DNA of 64,000 bases from Arbacia lixula (lineage: Eukaryota; Echinodermata; Echinoidea; Arbacioida; Arbaciidae). The notes beneath the pieces are model-generated. The model was given only the letters and a program-made list of their open reading frames with translations. It was not told the origin of the DNA and did not search any database. The stretch covers positions 5,330,165 through 5,394,164 of the forward strand of contig OZ022577.1 in the NCBI GenBank assembly GCA_963669155.1, written 5' to 3'. Made by a program: the position numbers and the translations under genes. Numbering within the stretch: the first letter of the stretch is position 1; every line of letters starts with the position of its first letter. Below are positions 60,801-64,000 of this stretch, piece by piece.

Positions 60801-63695
60801 AGATACAGTGTATTCAGTTTGTTTGTCTACATAGTTGACCAATCTATCCTTCATATAGTTGAAACTGTTTACAAAAATATTTCACCTTAAGAGAAAGGGA
60901 ATAGAAGAAATGATACCTTCAGGTATGGACAAAATCTTAAATGGAATTTGTTTGATTAATGAAAGTAATTTATTTGAACAATTCCCCCATGAGAAAATAG
61001 AAACAGATGCGAAGTCACATGTCATGACTGCCTGCTGTTGAATTGCTCTAGTTGAATCCTGTCTCACCCCTTGCAGGTCAATCGTCTCGGTTTGAGGAGG
61101 GAAGTTCCCCGCTAGACCTGCTGCACTCCGCTGCGGTGAGCCTCGCTTGCGCCATCAAGCAAAAGTCCAAACAGGCTGACCTTCACTTCACTCTGGGCCT
61201 GGTCCTGGAGGAGACCTACTATGCCCAGGATATGTACGGACTCAAGAAAGAGGTACATTATAGTGTGATAGACGTGTCGCTTTCACTTCATTCATTTATG
61301 ATGCAACCCCACAAAACCAGGATAAAGAGTATAAATTGTGAATGTGTGTGCAAGTACTGCAAGAGTTATCATCAATTCTCTTTGGTTCTTCGATCCTCTG
61401 TAAAGAATCAATTTTTTAATGTAATATTCATGTCAAGTTAACTTTTATGGTTCACATTCATACTGGAGTTAAACAACACATGTTTCATGGTAACGTGTCA
61501 CATGTGATAGATCTTTAACTTGACATAATTTCATTTTATTTTTTCCACACATTTCCATTATGTAGAAAGAAACTTTCTGATCACTAAATATCATAGTACT
61601 TTCAATGTCTATATAGAAATAGATCGTCATGTATATTTCCTCCATGTTTTGATAAAAAAAGCACTGATTATAGTGAAAACAAAATATCAATGCTGTATTA
61701 GATATTTGAATAGAATGTGAAAAAAAATATATATTTGTTCCTGTGGTAGTATGGCATTTAGTCAAATAAAATCCACAATGGCTGTCAGATGACTGAATTG
61801 CTGTGGCTTACAATGACAAATTTGAAGTAAAACTTACTTTTCTTAGGAAATACAACTGGACAATGCTCACACTACACAAATAAATATAGCAATGATATTA
61901 AAACGGAAGAAGAGTTGGAAGCAAAGAAGAAGAAGGAGGGGAGAGATAGCAGCACCTAGAATGTATGAATATAGAGAAAGGTATGGAATAGTATGTGGAT
62001 AGAGTATGGCAAGATAGGTCATCAAAAAAGTTGTGATGCAAACAGTCCACAAGATGATCAGTAAGTCATGGAATCATATGCAATTCTTGTGACTCAGGAT
62101 GAGGACTTAGACGACAGCATGGCCACCTTGTCACTGGGCCTTAGCACCAAGTCCAAGGACAGCAGCAAGGAGGATGACATCCAGGCTATCTGTCAACAGA
62201 GAGGGGCGGGAGCCAACGCCCCTCTCTCCCGTCAGCTGCAAGCCATCGACGAAGAGTACAAACATCTGCTCAACAGCGGCCAGTCACAAAAGTCGGACTA
62301 TGTGCAAGAGCTATACCTCTTCAAGTCCAAACAGGCCACCCAGGTAGGGTCCGAGAGCAAGGAGATGTCTTCATTCTTAAATTCTTAAGCCTCTCTTGAC
62401 CAGGCCGTTAAAAAAACTCAAACAAAGGGTCTTACTAAATGTATGGTTATAGCTATTGCGAGACTTAACCCAAACCTAAAATACTGATTGACTGAGAAAC
62501 CATTTAAGCAGATTGGAAGAGGTCTACCATGTTTCTTCAGTGTCTCTTGGTGTCATCTGCTGCTTATGGCAACCATTTTGTTGCTCTTGGTTACACCTGG
62601 CAGCTAATAGTAGGACCAAAAATTACTATTTTGGTTTTCAACTTGGAAACACTTATTCTTATTAAATGTATCATTATGAATTGAAATTACATTTAAAATA
62701 CACTAATAACTGTCTCAAACTGTCTAAAGAAAATTGAGATTGCAAATTTATTGAAGTAATAAACTTGTTGTTGCTGGTGGATGCATGTAGGGAGGCAAGA
62801 CAGCCCAGGCAGCCGCTGATGAGTCCAACCCTCTTGGCCAGGCCTGTCTCAAGTTCATGGATGCCCTGTCGCTGGAACAGAACAACGCCCTCTATAATAC
62901 TCATGTGGGCAGGCTGATGCTGCTGCAGGGCAAAGCAGAGGAGGCCCTCGTGAGACTTGAGCATGCTGTTGGCATCAAGCCTCTGCTGCCTGCTGGCAGG
63001 TAGGGGACAAGAGGAGGACGGGAGGGGAAATATATGAATACATTATTTAGCTTGGCTTTGAGATTACACCACTGCTTCCCACCGGCAAGTAAAGGAAAGA
63101 AGAAGGGAGAGAGAGGATATTTCAATATGATATTTATCATACCATTTTGTTTTCTGGTACATATTTTCTTACAATCCTCTCACATGTAAGTTTGTATAAT
63201 AGCTATATGGAATAAAAAAAAACATTTGACCACTAGCTTTAAAAGCAGGAAGACAGATGGCAAGGAGGAGGAGCTGGAGGGGGAGAAGAGGTTATATATG
63301 AGAAGATGGAGGAGGGCTGGGGAGAAGGGAATAATAGCCTTTGATGGACAAATAGAAAAGGAATGAAAGACAGAGTTGAAGCAGGAGAGGAAGAAAATGG
63401 ATTGATGGACGAATAGAAAAGGAATGAAAGAGAGAGTTAAAGCAGAAAAGAAAGAAAATAGAAGTGTTGCAGTTAGTGACAAGGAAAGAGGGAGGATTGG
63501 TATAATGAATGGATATCAGTGAGTAGTAAGACCTTGCTGACTTTTGATTCTTACCAGATTCTACCTGGGACTAGCCTTGGTCCAGCAGAAGGGTGGACCA
63601 GGAGCCAGGGCCAAAGAAGCCAGGGCCTATCTCAATGATGGAGTGCAATATTTACTGGAACTCACAACAAAGGAGGCTGAAACTGCAGAAAGCAG
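54819..63695 (+). CDS. Unnamed protein: cadherin-like beta-sandwich x2, U-box/RING-like, TRAF zinc fingers, TPR; 3' end beyond window
   Basis: Exons seen: 54819-54980, 55523-55727, 56630-56796, 57328-57454, 58356-58526, 59043-59128, 59668-59784, 60134-60248, 61077-61252, 62098-62343, 62791-62999, 63558-63695. They total 1919 nt (639 codons so far), all in phase; the gene continues. Residues ~4-104 and ~105-185 look like Pfam-type cadherin-like beta-sandwich repeats (SADGSNKQIYTVHAAK, AEDGTSKLYTIHAKR). Residues ~203-250 resemble a U-box: ECPFTIGPFYKPCSI, then HIFSEPIIDELTRTSKVDPL. Two TRAF-type fingers follow: C272-x6-C279-x11-H291-x3-C295 and C311-x2-C314-x11-H326-x4-C331. From ~390 the chain is helical with TPR-like repeats (YNTHVGRLMLLQGKAEEAL, then FYLGLALVQQKGG). 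No signal peptide is seen. A cytosolic ubiquitin ligase or scaffold is inferred from the domains only. I do not recognise a named orthologue. Confidence 0.88.
57622..58041. mobile_element. 420-bp TA-flanked inverted-repeat DNA transposon fragment with an ORF
   Basis: Ends are ATTCTCCCTATCGCATA (left) and, inverted, ATCCTCCCTATCGCAAATA (right). Both are flanked by TA (57620-57621 and 58042-58043), as with Tc1/mariner-type insertion. Inside, 57744-57998 is an open plus-strand frame of 84 codons, including HKQDDGYRMFVDRNFISKEL. That piece faintly resembles the 'DGYRLF...' block that precedes SWIM fingers in transposon-associated metazoan proteins. It sits between exons 4 and 5 of the unnamed gene. 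Confidence 0.65.
63339..63465. repeat. ~63-bp imperfect tandem duplication in a purine-rich intron
   Basis: tgatggacaaatagaaaagg and gaatgaaagacagagttgaa recur 63 bp later as tgatggacgaatagaaaagg and gaatgaaagagagagttaaa. The surrounding 63240-63500 is almost pure purine. Confidence 0.8.
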
Positions 63696-64000
63696 GTCAG
63701 TAGACATTTTTGCAGGCTTGATTTTTTTTCAAGCTTGTCACAATTTTTTGCATGTTTTTTTTTATAAAGGCTACTGCAATATTATGTGTACAAACTTTAT
63801 GAGCATGATTAATGAAAGCTGGTTGGTTTTGAACCATCGTCGAGCACAAACTTTGTGGAAATTTCGACTGACTGTGACAGTGTTTTTTCAAGACAATTTG
63901 GGGATTAATGAGTATATAGTATCCTAGATATGCTGTAGGATGCAACATTTTACTTCACAGTTGGAGTATAGTCTTTCAGCAATAGTGTAAGATTTGACTG
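63696..64000. other. Intron of the unnamed gene running off the window
   Basis: After the donor at 63696 (gtcagt) no further exon was recognised before the window end. The frame that stays open to about 63927 is intronic read-through. Confidence 0.5.

Overview
The window is animal nuclear DNA. It holds five multi-exon genes with GT-AG introns of roughly 0.1-4 kb, no operons, many microsatellites, and decayed non-LTR retroelements and fold-back/MITE-like repeats. The gene content (a CYP46-type P450, an APAF1-type protein with a death domain instead of a CARD, radial spoke protein RSPH9, mitoribosomal MRPS18A) points to an invertebrate deuterostome. An echinoderm such as a sea urchin fits best; that assignment is inference, since the species cannot be read directly.

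Layout: (1) 1.2-17.7 kb, minus strand: a complete 13-exon cytochrome P450 of the CYP46A (cholesterol 24-hydroxylase) type. The exons sum to 1530 nt (509 aa) with every phase matching. Its introns hold three LINE remnants, a palindromic repeat, a ~1 kb fold-back element and a diverged tandem duplication. (2) 17.7-21.2 kb: intergenic, with repeats and long poly(C) tracts. (3) 21.6-36.9 kb, plus strand: a 22-exon APAF1-like gene (death domain, NB-ARC, WD40). One WD40 exon (30506-30862) needs two compensating 1-nt frameshifts at C-runs. (4) 36.9-41.7 kb: intergenic repeats. (5) 42.0-45.8 kb, plus strand: complete 5-exon RSPH9 (277 aa). (6) 49.5-54.1 kb, minus strand: 5-exon MRPS18A (166 aa), tail-to-tail with RSPH9. 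From memory, RSPH9 and MRPS18A are also convergent neighbours at human 6p21.1, so this looks like deep microsynteny. (7) 54.8-63.7 kb and beyond the window, plus strand: an unnamed gene, head-to-head with MRPS18A across a CpG-rich interval. It encodes two cadherin-like beta-sandwich domains, a U-box/RING-like domain, two TRAF-type zinc fingers and TPR-like helices.

The genes do not form one pathway. They cover sterol/xenobiotic oxidation in the ER, apoptosome-type cell death or immunity, motile cilia, mitochondrial translation, and a candidate ubiquitin ligase. The least described item is the last gene. The most testable oddities are the double frameshift in APAF1, a MITE ending about 10 nt before the APAF1 start codon, a minimal uORF overlapping the start of the last gene, and a TA-flanked 420-bp inverted-repeat element in one of that gene's introns.
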